The notes: a model not told the origin generated them from the letters alone. DNA of 7,579 bases from an uncultured Prevotella sp. (GCA_937916075.1 CALGHW010000402.1:1-7579); one strand, 5' to 3'; counted from the first letter of the stretch, positions 1 to 6,220 are shown. Made by a program: numbers and translations.

Positions 1-324
1 TACGCTTACTCTATCGACAAGCTGCAGGACCGCGGCAAGTTCTTCATCGATCCAGGTGAAGAGGTGTATGCAGGCGAGGTCGTGGGCGAGCACGTGCACG
101 ACAATGACCTGGTCATCAACGTCACCAAGGCCAAGCAGCTTACCAACGTGCGCGCCAGCGGTAGCGATGAGAAGGCCCGCGTGATACCTAAGGTGGTGAT
201 GAGCCTTGAGGAGTGCCTTGAGTACATCAAGGGCGACGAGTATGTCGAGGTTACGCCTAAGAGCATGCGTATGCGCAAGGTATTGCTCGACCATCTGGAG
301 CGTAAGCGTGCCAACAAGGACTAA
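1..324 (+). CDS. typA: Ribosome-associated GTPase TypA/BipA, C-terminal part (5' end outside window)
   Basis: TypA/BipA is a translational GTPase related to EF-G. It binds the ribosome and supports 50S assembly and growth under stress. Only the last 107 codons are here, read in frame from base 1 to a TAA at 322-324. The GTPase and EF-G-like domains lie to the left of the window. What remains is the C-terminal domain specific to this family. It shows the landmarks GKFFIDPGEEVYAGEVVGEH, NDLVINVTKAKQLTNVRASG, a conserved MSLEECLEYI segment, and VEVTPKSMRMRKVLL near the end, followed by a basic tail. These line up closely with the E. coli protein as I remember it. The reading frame is intact and ends in a normal position. 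It is the only plus-strand gene and converges on the minus-strand genes to its right, with a hairpin terminator 27 bases after the stop. Confidence 0.95.
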   Translation, partial: YAYSIDKLQDRGKFFIDPGEEVYAGEVVGEHVHDNDLVINVTKAKQLTNVRASGSDEKARVIPKVVMSLEECLEYIKGDEYVEVTPKSMRMRKVLLDHLERKRANKD

Positions 325-351
325 TATCGCAATTAACTTATATAACCCAAG

Positions 352-388
352 GCGGCGGGTAGTGTACCATTCACTATCCGCCGCTTTC
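352..388 (+). terminator. Hairpin terminator after typA
   Basis: Arms 352-364 and 372-384 form a 13-base-pair stem with one G-T wobble and a 7-base loop. The stem is very GC-rich at its base and is followed by TTTCGT. The T-tract is short, but stem strength and position fit an intrinsic terminator for typA. Because the stem is symmetrical it could also stop transcripts arriving from the minus-strand gene at 449-622, though the minus side has no T-run. Confidence 0.8.
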
Positions 389-448
389 GTATGGGGCTCG
401 GCCGTGGTGGCCGTAGCTGTATGCCGATGCGTGCCGTCCGGCTTCTGC

Positions 449-622
449 TTACAGGATGAGCCACCAGGCTATGGCCGCAGCGGCCAACTTGAGCAGCTGT
501 GCCTTGGCGTAGCCTGTGTCTTTTCTTCGGAGCGCGCTGCCTAACCTGTACAGCTGAACGATGCTGATAACGAAGAGGGCGATAACCAGTCCCCAGTGGC
601 ATAAATGGATGATTTGTGTCAT
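449..622 (-). CDS. Small two-helix membrane protein, 57 residues, function unknown
   Basis: I do not recognise a family. The frame runs from ATG (622-620) to TAA (451-449). Residues about 5-26 form a hydrophobic helix (WGLVIALFVISIVQLY). A basic loop with RR and K at 30-40 follows, then a second hydrophobic helix (about 42-57, AAAAIAWWLIL) that runs to the last residue. The layout suggests an inner-membrane hairpin, with the basic loop predicted on the cytoplasmic side. Support for a real gene: third codon positions are mostly G or C (runs of ATC, GCC, CTC, CTG) as in the neighbouring genes; a Bacteroidetes-type promoter lies about 55-80 bases upstream; and the gene sits in its own slot between the rpsO terminator and the typA terminator. 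It is too short for homology by eye. A role such as a small regulator or accessory subunit would be guesswork. Confidence 0.6.
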   Translation of the reverse strand: MTQIIHLCHWGLVIALFVISIVQLYRLGSALRRKDTGYAKAQLLKLAAAAIAWWLIL

Positions 623-676
623 AATAGCGTACTTTTTAGAATGTGTGGGGTATCAGTATAGGAGGGGTTGTCGCTC

Positions 677-705
677 CAAAGGTAAAAAAAAATCTAAATG
701 AACAA
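677..705 (-). promoter_or_regulatory. Promoter for the small membrane protein
   Basis: Read on the minus strand, TTG (705-703) is followed after 18 bases by TACCTTTG (684-677), matching the Bacteroidetes -33/-7 pattern TTG-N(17-23)-TAnnTTTG. The spacer contains a run of nine T. Transcription would start near 670, giving an untranslated leader of about 48 bases. The promoter lies just beyond the rpsO terminator, so the small gene is probably a separate unit. Confidence 0.65.
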
Positions 706-745
706 GAGAAAGTTGCGCTTTCAGATGTAGCTACTATCAATAAAT

Positions 746-781
746 AAAAAAGGATGCTTATCTTGACAGACAAGCATCCTT
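746..781 (-). terminator. Rho-independent terminator of rpsO
   Basis: Arms 750-759 and 772-781 (AAGGATGCTT / AAGCATCCTT) pair perfectly over 10 bases around a 12-base loop. On the minus strand the stem is followed directly by a T-run (six T counting the end of the stem) and then an AT-rich stretch. This is a textbook intrinsic terminator, about 30 bases after the rpsO stop. Confidence 0.9.
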
Positions 782-811
782 ATATGGGTTTGATTAACCG
801 CTGCTGGGCTA

Positions 812-1077
812 TTACTTACGCAGGCCGAGGGCCTTGATGATGGCGCGGTAACGGTTAACGTCGATACGGTACAGGTAGTCGAGCAGGGCGCGACGCTTAC
901 CTACCAGCTGGGTCAGCGAGCGAGTGGTAACAAAATCCTTGTGGTTCTGCTTTACGTGCTCGGTGAGGTGTGCGATACGATAGGTGAACAGGGCTATCTG
1001 GCTCTCAGCCGAGCCGGTGTCCTTAACTTGCCGTACTGTGTGAAAATCTCCTCTTTCTTAGTCTTGTCTAAATACAT
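812..1077 (-). pseudogene. rpsO: 30S ribosomal protein S15, frameshifted by a net 4-base deletion
   Basis: S15 binds 16S rRNA at a three-helix junction and starts assembly of the 30S platform. The first 17 codons (1077-1027, MYLDKTKKEEIFTQYGK) and the last 70 (1024-815, KDTGSAES to ALGLRK) are both excellent S15 sequence, but in different frames. Only two bases (TT, 1026-1025) separate them, where Bacteroidales S15 normally has two codons, usually Ser-Asn. The interval is 266 bases; an 89-codon gene plus stop is 270. Read as given, translation leaves the S15 sequence at codon 18 and stops at TAG (996-994) after 27 residues. The remainder carries no decay: residues of the RNA-binding core such as TRSLTQLVGKRR and DYLYR are intact and codon use is normal. 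That favours a sequencing or assembly error, or a very recent mutation. The leader, promoter and terminator are all intact. A -1 ribosomal shift after TTA would give a product one residue short, but no standard slippery heptamer is present. Confidence 0.9.
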
Positions 1078-1181
1078 GATTTTAATGATTAATGTGTTGT
1101 TGCAGATTACATCTTTCGGGCGCCGGATGGCCTTAATCACAACCAGCAACGCTGTCAGATGCATCGGATTCTCCGAAATTG
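1078..1181 (-). promoter_or_regulatory. Structured 5' leader of rpsO, possible S15 autoregulatory element
   Basis: About 100 untranslated bases separate the predicted rpsO transcription start (near 1181) from its ATG. Three nested complementary pairs are visible: 1146-1150 with 1099-1103 (GTTGC/GCAAC), 1134-1138 with 1105-1109 (GATTA/TAATC) and 1126-1129 with 1110-1113 (CATC/GATG). Together they form one long, interrupted hairpin with a GC-rich apical loop, ending about 20 bases before the start codon. In several bacterial groups S15 represses its own mRNA through leader structures that differ between lineages. The position and shape fit that idea, but I did not match it to a known class. Confidence 0.4.
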
Positions 1182-1187
1182 CGACTG

Positions 1188-1218
1188 CAAAGGTACTGCT
1201 TTTTGCGCTATCTGCCAA
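1188..1218 (-). promoter_or_regulatory. Promoter of rpsO
   Basis: On the minus strand TTG (1218-1216) is followed after 20 bases by TACCTTTG (1195-1188), an excellent Bacteroidetes -33/-7 pair. Start of transcription is expected near 1181. It lies about 50 bases past the cvfB stop. I see no convincing terminator between cvfB and this promoter, so some rpsO transcription may also come from read-through. Confidence 0.75.
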
Positions 1219-1268
1219 GTTTTTGGCCGATTATTTTAGCCACTGCCCTGATAGCAGCCGTCTCCAGT

Positions 1269-2117
1269 TCAGCTTTCAGGCTCCACCAGGCGTATGCCGT
1301 CGTCAGCGATGGTGATAAGACGGCGGCGGTACAGGTCGCCGATGGCCTTCTTGTACACCTTCTTACTCACCTCGAAGCGCGCCTTTATCTCCTCGGCGTC
1401 GCTCTTGTCTCCCAGGTCGCAGGAGCCCCCATGCTCATGCAGGTAGGCCAGCAGCGTCTCCGAGAAGTCGAGCGTCTGCTGGCGGCCGGTATGCTGCAGC
1501 GTCAGGTCTATCTTGCCGTCGGGGCGCACGTTGGCCACGTAGGCTTTCATGCGGTCGCCCGTGTGTACATACTTGAATATCTGGTCGCGGTAGATGAGCC
1601 CGGCATAGGCATTGTCTATGATGGCCTTGAAGCCCAGGTCTGTTTTCTGCCAGACGAGTATCTGCACCTCGTCGCCAGCCTTGTAGGGCGGCTTGTCCTT
1701 ACTCAGGTAGTGTTCCACCTTGGCCGAGGCCATCATGCGGTAGCTGTCCTCGTCGATGGTGACGTATACGATGTATTTATTGCCCTTGACCATGCGCATT
1801 TTCTGTTCGCGGAAGGGGCAGAATAGGTCTTTCATCAGCCCCCAGTCCAGAAAGGCTCCGTATTCATTGACCCAGGCCACTTCCAGACAGGCGAAGTCGC
1901 CCACTTTGGCCAGCGGCTTGAGTGTTGTGGCTACGGGGCGTTCGTCCTGGTCGAGGTAGATGAAGACATCCAGTTCGTCGCCCACCTTGCAGCCTTGTGG
2001 CACATAGCGTGTGGGCAAGAGAATCTCTCCCTCGTCGCCTCCGTCGAGATACATGCCGAAGTCCACCCGTTTCACAATCTTCAAATGATTGTAGTCTCCT
2101 AATTTTATCTTGTTCAT
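1269..2117 (-). CDS. cvfB: CvfB/YitL-family S1-like RNA-binding protein with winged helix
   Basis: This 282-residue protein matches the CvfB (conserved virulence factor B)/YitL family in length and layout: three S1-like OB-fold domains followed by a C-terminal winged helix. It should be a cytoplasmic RNA-binding regulator; the family affects virulence-factor expression in Staphylococcus, but its exact RNA targets are unknown. Domain 1 covers about residues 5-65 (KIVKRVDFGMYLDGGDEGEI), domain 2 about 68-135 (NEYGAFLDWGLMKDLFCPF) and domain 3 about 145-208 (LGFKAIIDNAYAGLIY, then GKIDLTLQ). The winged helix spans about 215-280, with the basic recognition-like segment FEVSKKVYKKAIGDLYRRRL. No signal peptide or membrane segment is seen. 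The ATG at 2117 is 12 bases downstream of the lolD stop, so the gene is most likely the last of the antiporter-lolD-cvfB operon. The symbol follows the family name; its role in Bacteroidales is inferred. Confidence 0.88.
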   Translation of the reverse strand: MNKIKLGDYNHLKIVKRVDFGMYLDGGDEGEILLPTRYVPQGCKVGDELDVFIYLDQDERPVATTLKPLAKVGDFACLEVAWVNEYGAFLDWGLMKDLFCPFREQKMRMVKGNKYIVYVTIDEDSYRMMASAKVEHYLSKDKPPYKAGDEVQILVWQKTDLGFKAIIDNAYAGLIYRDQIFKYVHTGDRMKAYVANVRPDGKIDLTLQHTGRQQTLDFSETLLAYLHEHGGSCDLGDKSDAEEIKARFEVSKKVYKKAIGDLYRRRLITIADDGIRLVEPES

Positions 2118-2129
2118 AGTGTGTCTTGT

Positions 2130-2837
2130 TTATAGGGTTGTTTCATCTGTCTTTGCTTGGTTCTCTTCTTCGGCCGGTCCTACTGTCTTTTCTATCATTC
2201 CGTCCTTGAGGTGGATGGTGCGGTCGGTGATGGCGGCCAGGCTCTCGTCGTGGGTGACGATGACAAAGGTCTGTCCGAACTTGTCGCGCAGGTCAAAGAA
2301 GAGCTGGTGCAGCTCGGCCTTGTTTTTGGTGTCGAGACTGCCCGACGGCTCGTCGGCCAGGATGACGGCCGGATGGTTGACCAGGGCGCGGGCCACGGCC
2401 ACGCGTTGTTTCTCGCCGCCCGACAGTTCGTTGGGCTTGTGGCCGGCCCGGTCGGCCAGTCCCATGAAGTCGAGCAGTTCGGTGGCCCGCTTCTTGGCCT
2501 CCTTGGGCGATGTGCCGGCGATGTAGGCGGGAATCATGATGTTTTCCAGTGCCGTAAACTCTGGGAGGAGCTGGTGAAACTGGAAGACGAAACCGATGTG
2601 GCGGTTGCGGAATTCGGAGAGCTTGCGTGAGCCCAGTCGGCTCACGTCCACACCGTCCACGCATACCTGTCCGCTGTCGGGTCGGTCGAGCGTGCCGATA
2701 ATCTGCAGCAGGGTGGTTTTTCCGGCGCCGCTTGGGCCGACGATGCTCACCACCTCGCCCTTGTCGATGTGCAGGTCGATGCCCTTGAGCACCTGCAGCG
2801 AGCCGAAGCTCTTGGTTATGCCTTTGATGTCTATCAT
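2130..2837 (-). CDS. lolD: LolD-type ABC transporter ATPase (lipoprotein release)
   Basis: LolD is the ATPase of LolCDE, which extracts outer-membrane lipoproteins from the inner membrane and passes them to LolA. At 235 residues it has the usual size for a stand-alone ATPase. All motifs are present: Walker A GPSGAGKT (34-41), Q-loop Gln86, signature LSGGEKQ (138-144), Walker B VILADEP (158-164), D-loop SLD (167-169) and switch His196. The segment FQFHQLLPEFTALEN (85-99) is typical of LolD and separates it from most MacB-like ATPases, which is why I prefer lolD. The last 15 residues or so form an acidic, probably disordered tail. No LolC/LolE-like permease lies in the window, so the partner must be encoded elsewhere. 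The start is 5 bases after the antiporter stop, and cvfB follows 12 bases beyond its own stop, indicating co-transcription. The closest alternative is an ATPase of a related MacB/FtsE-type exporter. Confidence 0.85.
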   Translation of the reverse strand: MIDIKGITKSFGSLQVLKGIDLHIDKGEVVSIVGPSGAGKTTLLQIIGTLDRPDSGQVCVDGVDVSRLGSRKLSEFRNRHIGFVFQFHQLLPEFTALENIMIPAYIAGTSPKEAKKRATELLDFMGLADRAGHKPNELSGGEKQRVAVARALVNHPAVILADEPSGSLDTKNKAELHQLFFDLRDKFGQTFVIVTHDESLAAITDRTIHLKDGMIEKTVGPAEEENQAKTDETTL

Positions 2838-2842
2838 GTTGC

Positions 2843-4978
2843 TTATTGTTTTTTCTTTCGGTTAATCCATTTCATGAATGATGCGTATGCGCTCTCGCGT
2901 TCCTGGCGCTGCGGCGCCGTGAAGGTCATGACGTCCTGCGGCTGTCCGTGCTGGTCGGGATAGATGATGATCAGGCTGCAGTCGGCAAAGCTCTCGGTCA
3001 GCTCTTCGGGCAGTCGCTCGAAGGCCGGCTTGTAGCTCACGGTGCCTGGTCGGGCCGTGATGACCACCAGCATGCTGTCGTCGGTCATGTCGCGGGCCAG
3101 TGTCGTGAGGTTTTTCCAGTGGGCCATCTCCATGTATTCGGCCCGCACGCCGGGATGGCGGTTTTGGAGGTAGGCCGCGATGAGACTGGTAGACTCCTGT
3201 CGTCCGTGGAACACGATGCGGCATCCGATGTTGTAGGCCAGGCGGGCCAGCCGTTCTATCCACCGGTAAAAGCCCGGCTCGAATTCCACCCTTGACGGTA
3301 CGGCCACGTGGATGCGCCGGATGGTGTTGAGGGGGCATACGATGCGGCAAATCATGATTTGCCGGCTTATCTCGCTGATGAGTCCTTGGGTGTAGGCCCC
3401 CCAGAAGCCGTCGTGCGGATGGGTGCGCCGGTGCAGGCCCATGATGATTTCCGACGCGTCGTTTTCCTTGAAGGCGTGCTTGATGCCGTTGGCTATGTTG
3501 GTGCTCAGCCGGCTTTGCGTCTGCAGGCGCACGTCGGCCGATATGGCGGTGGCGGCGGCATGGTCAAGGATGCGCCGGCCGTGGTTTTGGTTGCGCCCGC
3601 TGTTGATGTCGTCGTAGACCACGTTAAGCCCGATCAGTCCCCGGTTGAGTTTCTTGTTGCGGGTCATGATGGCCATCTGCACCAGGGCGTCGGCATCCTC
3701 GTCGTGCTGTAGCGGGAGCAGCATCTTCTCGTCGTCGCCCTTGGCCTCAGGTTCACTGTCCTGGCTCTTTTCCCGGAGCAGGATGGCCTGCGACGAGCGT
3801 TCCACCACCACCGAACTGATGATACACGAGAAGAGAATCATCATCACCACGCCATTGAGCATGTTGGCGTCCACGAGATAGCTGCCGTCGGCCGTCTGCA
3901 GCCGCATACCCACCATGGTCATGGCGATGCTGCCGGCGGCGTGGGCCTCGGTCAGTCCGAACATCATGTGGCCCGACAGCCAGGGCAGGCGCAGTCCGGT
4001 GCGGGCGATATAGGCGGCTGTGGCCTTGGTGGCCGTGCCGAAGAACACCATGCAGAACACGACCCAGAGTGTGTTGAGCCCGTGGAAGAGCACCCGGATG
4101 TCGATGAGCATGCCCACACCGATGAGGAAGTAGGGGATGAAGAGGGCGTTGCCGATAAACTCGATGCGGTTCATCAGTGGCGACACGCTCGGGATGAAGC
4201 GGTTCAGGATGAGGCCGGCCAGGAAGGCGCCGAAGATGCCCTCCAGGCCGCACATCTCGGAGACGGCGGCGCTCAGAAAGAGCATGGACAGCACGTAGAT
4301 GTAGAGCATCACCGCATCGTCGTATCTCTTGAAAAACCAGCGCGTGATCCGGGGCAGCAGGAAGATGGCGCCGGCGCAGAAAGCCACGAGCTTGGTCACA
4401 AACAGCACCCAGAACATCATCTCGCCGGCCTGGCCGTCGCTGGCCCCCACGATGGCGGCCAGGATGAGCAGCGACAGGGTGAGGGCTATCATGGACGACC
4501 CCACGCTGAGGGCCACACTGGGATGTTTCTGCAGTCCATACTTGCAGACGATGGGGTAGGCGATGAGGGTGTTGGACGAAAAAATACAGGCCAGCAACAG
4601 TGATGCTGTGGGGGAGTAGCCCAGCAGACAGGTGCCCACGGGATAGGCCACGACAAAGGGGATGAAGAAGGTGAGCAGGCCAAACACCAGAAACTGTAGC
4701 CGCTTCTTCTTGATGTCTGTCAGGTTCATTTCCAGACCGGCCAAGAACATGATGTACAGCAGGCCCACCTTGCCGAAGAGTTCAAACGATGAGTCGCGCT
4801 CCAGGATGTTCAGCCCGTACTGTCCCACCAGGATGCCGGCCAGGACCATGCCGATGATGTGCGGGATGCGCAGTCGCGACATGATGATGGGGGCGAAGAG
4901 GATGATACACAGCACGACGAAGAATATCAGCGTCGGGTCGGTGATGGGGAAGTAATGCGATATGTCTGGTATGCTCAT
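2843..4978 (-). CDS. CPA2-family cation:proton antiporter with C-terminal USP-like cytoplasmic region
   Basis: This 711-residue protein has an N-terminal membrane domain (about 15-393) with roughly 12-13 hydrophobic helices. It belongs to the CPA2 monovalent cation/proton antiporters (NapA/KefB-like). Family landmarks include IPHIIGMVLAGILVGQYGL (38-56), FLAGLEMN (78-85), SSNTLIAYPIV (134-144), GLEGIFGAFLAGLILNR (244-260) and GLTEAHAAGSIA (341-352). Lys318 in the TM10-like segment (GTATKATAAYIA) fits the lysine seen there in NapA and NhaA. Oddly, the two helices expected to carry the ion-binding acidic residue (about 125-144 and 158-178) contain no Asp or Glu. After a charged linker (395-430), residues about 431-711 form a soluble region resembling one or two universal-stress-protein-like domains, often regulatory in this family. 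It should sit in the inner membrane with the tail in the cytoplasm. It is the first gene of the operon with lolD and cvfB. Which ion it moves, Na+ or K+, cannot be told. Confidence 0.85.
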   Translation of the reverse strand: MSIPDISHYFPITDPTLIFFVVLCIILFAPIIMSRLRIPHIIGMVLAGILVGQYGLNILERDSSFELFGKVGLLYIMFLAGLEMNLTDIKKKRLQFLVFGLLTFFIPFVVAYPVGTCLLGYSPTASLLLACIFSSNTLIAYPIVCKYGLQKHPSVALSVGSSMIALTLSLLILAAIVGASDGQAGEMMFWVLFVTKLVAFCAGAIFLLPRITRWFFKRYDDAVMLYIYVLSMLFLSAAVSEMCGLEGIFGAFLAGLILNRFIPSVSPLMNRIEFIGNALFIPYFLIGVGMLIDIRVLFHGLNTLWVVFCMVFFGTATKATAAYIARTGLRLPWLSGHMMFGLTEAHAAGSIAMTMVGMRLQTADGSYLVDANMLNGVVMMILFSCIISSVVVERSSQAILLREKSQDSEPEAKGDDEKMLLPLQHDEDADALVQMAIMTRNKKLNRGLIGLNVVYDDINSGRNQNHGRRILDHAAATAISADVRLQTQSRLSTNIANGIKHAFKENDASEIIMGLHRRTHPHDGFWGAYTQGLISEISRQIMICRIVCPLNTIRRIHVAVPSRVEFEPGFYRWIERLARLAYNIGCRIVFHGRQESTSLIAAYLQNRHPGVRAEYMEMAHWKNLTTLARDMTDDSMLVVITARPGTVSYKPAFERLPEELTESFADCSLIIIYPDQHGQPQDVMTFTAPQRQERESAYASFMKWINRKKKQ

Positions 4979-5007
4979 AAGCAGGCTTAATTATATATAA
5001 GGTAGTG

Positions 5008-5036
5008 CAAAGGTACTGCTTTTGAGGCGAAAGTGA
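5008..5036 (-). promoter_or_regulatory. Promoter of the antiporter-lolD-cvfB operon
   Basis: The -7 element TACCTTTG lies at 5015-5008 on the minus strand, 30 bases above the antiporter ATG. The -33 region is weak: CACTTTCGCC at the right distance lacks a clear TTG. An 18-base stretch (5023-5006) is identical to the rpsO promoter. Transcription should begin near 5001, giving a leader of about 25 bases that is AT-rich just ahead of the ATG, as is common in Bacteroidetes, which rely little on Shine-Dalgarno pairing. Confidence 0.6.
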
Positions 5037-5043
5037 GGCATGT

Positions 5044-5072
5044 CAAGGCCCTTTTTGAGCGGAAAGGGCTTG
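5044..5072 (-). terminator. Second hairpin downstream of rhaT, backup terminator or promoter-proximal structure
   Basis: Arms 5044-5054 and 5063-5072 form a 10-base-pair stem (CAAG plus CCCTTT against AAAGGG plus CTTG) with one bulged base at 5048 and an 8-base loop. It lies directly behind the main rhaT terminator and just above the antiporter promoter. No T-run follows on the minus strand, so its role as a terminator is uncertain. It could instead insulate the antiporter promoter. Confidence 0.4.
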
Positions 5073-5139
5073 AAAAAGCATTTTGCCCCCTCTCCTGTTC
5101 CCATGGCTGGATGGCTGGGGAAACGGTAGAGGGGGCAAA
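5073..5139 (-). terminator. Terminator of the rhaA-rhaT unit
   Basis: Arms 5082-5093 and 5128-5139 (TTTGCCCCCTCT / AGAGGGGGCAAA) pair perfectly over 12 bases. Inside, 5098-5102 and 5118-5122 (TTCCC/GGGAA) can extend the structure, and the apical loop contains two tandem copies of ATGGCTGG (5103-5118). On the minus strand a run of five T follows four bases after the stem. A small perfect hairpin (5147-5151 with 5156-5160) sits between this structure and the rhaT stop. Confidence 0.8.
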
Positions 5140-5167
5140 CAGGTATGGACGGTAACGTCCGGATTTT

Positions 5168-6202
5168 TTAGATGAGCTGGGGCAGGAACGAGGAGATAAT
5201 CAGCACGATGATGCCCAACACGAGCACGGCGATGGTTTTCTGCGAACATCCCTTCCACTCTTTGAGGATGATGCCCCACACATTAGAGAACACCACGTTG
5301 AGTGCCATGAGGATACAGAATGACAGTGTCATCAGTGTGGGCGACTCCGTGAGGAATCCCTTGCCGAGTGACAAACCGAAGAACTGGCTGTACCAGAGGG
5401 CGCCGGCCAGGGCGCAGAACACGAGGTTGTTGCCCCATACGTCGGCCTTGCGGTAGTCGTCCCAAGTATGGTTCTTGCTGTTTTGGAAGAAGCAGTATGC
5501 GGCGTTGGTCACAAAGCCACCGAGCGTCACGAGGAAGGTGGCGGGCAGGGTCTTGTACATGTCAGGCGTGAGGTCACCGAAATTGATGTCGCTGCCGAAA
5601 GCCAGTCCCACGTTGAAACAGCCACTCATGAATCCGGCCAGCAGGGCGATGGCCAGTCCTTTGGGGAAGTTGAAGTCCTTGACGGCGGCCTTCTTCTCCT
5701 CTTCCGAGAGCGAGGCGGCCTTCATTGATCCGGCCACACCGATGATGGCGATGCCGACGAGTGTCACCACCACACCGAGAATCACGGAGAAGGTGAGTGC
5801 GTCGAGTGCGTTCTGTTCGGGGAAGAAGATGTTGAGCAGCACAGGGCCCATGATGGTGCCCAGGCCGGCACACGTGCCCAAGGCTATCGACTGGCCCAGG
5901 GCCACGCCCAGATAGCGCATGGAAAGTCCGAAGGTGAGTCCGCCCACGCCCCAGAGCACGCCGAAGAGGATGGTCATCCAGATGTTGAACGAGTTGGCTC
6001 CTGTGAAGAGCTCGCAGAGGCTGTGGCCGGCGGGTACGGCCAGCAGGGCGCCGAGCAGTGGCAGTACCAGCCAGGCAAACACGCCTTGCACCACCCAGTA
6101 AGATTCCCAGCTCCAGTTTTTGATTTTATTGATAGGCACATAGCAGCTCGACTGGCAGAATGCGCCGATGGCTATGATGAGTAGTCCGATGATGATGTCC
6201 AT
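5168..6202 (-). CDS. rhaT: L-rhamnose/H+ symporter RhaT
   Basis: RhaT brings L-rhamnose into the cytoplasm with a proton; in Bacteroides the equivalent gene is often called rhaP. The 344-residue length equals that of E. coli RhaT as I recall it. About ten hydrophobic helices are visible, at roughly 3-22, 35-55, 74-93, 101-124, 137-157, 182-202, 220-239, 257-277, 288-309 and 322-340. The best family signature is the stretch at 84-109 (WGVGGLTFGLSMRYLG, then GQSIALG). Others are CYVPINKIKNWSWESYW (20-36), GFMSGCFNVGLAFG (190-203) and the Trp/Tyr-rich ALWYSQFFGL (268-277). A charged cytoplasmic loop lies at 160-181. The gene follows rhaA after 120 bases that contain an inverted repeat but no recognisable promoter, so it is probably co-transcribed with rhaA. 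A long-stem terminator follows. Nothing in it looks broken. Confidence 0.93.
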   Translation of the reverse strand: MDIIIGLLIIAIGAFCQSSCYVPINKIKNWSWESYWVVQGVFAWLVLPLLGALLAVPAGHSLCELFTGANSFNIWMTILFGVLWGVGGLTFGLSMRYLGVALGQSIALGTCAGLGTIMGPVLLNIFFPEQNALDALTFSVILGVVVTLVGIAIIGVAGSMKAASLSEEEKKAAVKDFNFPKGLAIALLAGFMSGCFNVGLAFGSDINFGDLTPDMYKTLPATFLVTLGGFVTNAAYCFFQNSKNHTWDDYRKADVWGNNLVFCALAGALWYSQFFGLSLGKGFLTESPTLMTLSFCILMALNVVFSNVWGIILKEWKGCSQKTIAVLVLGIIVLIISSFLPQLI

Positions 6203-6220
6203 GATGATTTCCGAAAAAAG

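Noticed and set aside
399..413. Short perfect hairpin CGGCC-GTGGT-GGCCG between typA and the small gene
   Set aside because: Five base pairs in GC-rich sequence with no T-run and no clear position relative to either gene end; could easily be chance.
333..602. 89-codon minus-strand open frame over the small membrane protein
   Set aside because: It is rich in Arg, Pro and His with no recognisable pattern, runs through the typA terminator hairpin, and lies out of frame with the hydrophobic 57-residue protein, which has the better codon use and promoter.
1020..1032. Programmed -1 frameshifting in rpsO
   Set aside because: The junction lacks an X XXY YYZ slippery heptamer, and no ribosomal protein S15 that I know of uses such a shift. 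A 4-base deletion or sequence error explains it more simply.
1219..1268. Possible terminator between cvfB and rpsO
   Set aside because: Only 4-base-pair stems can be drawn and there is no T-run after them on the minus strand.
1179..1826. 215-codon plus-strand open frame opposite cvfB
   Set aside because: It is antisense to a clearly recognised CvfB protein, crosses the rpsO promoter and has no family pattern; long antisense frames are expected in GC-rich genes.
3941..4603. 220-codon plus-strand open frame rich in His, Glu, Gln and Gly
   Set aside because: Its odd composition is the complement of hydrophobic membrane-helix codons of the antiporter on the other strand. It is a shadow, not a low-complexity gene.
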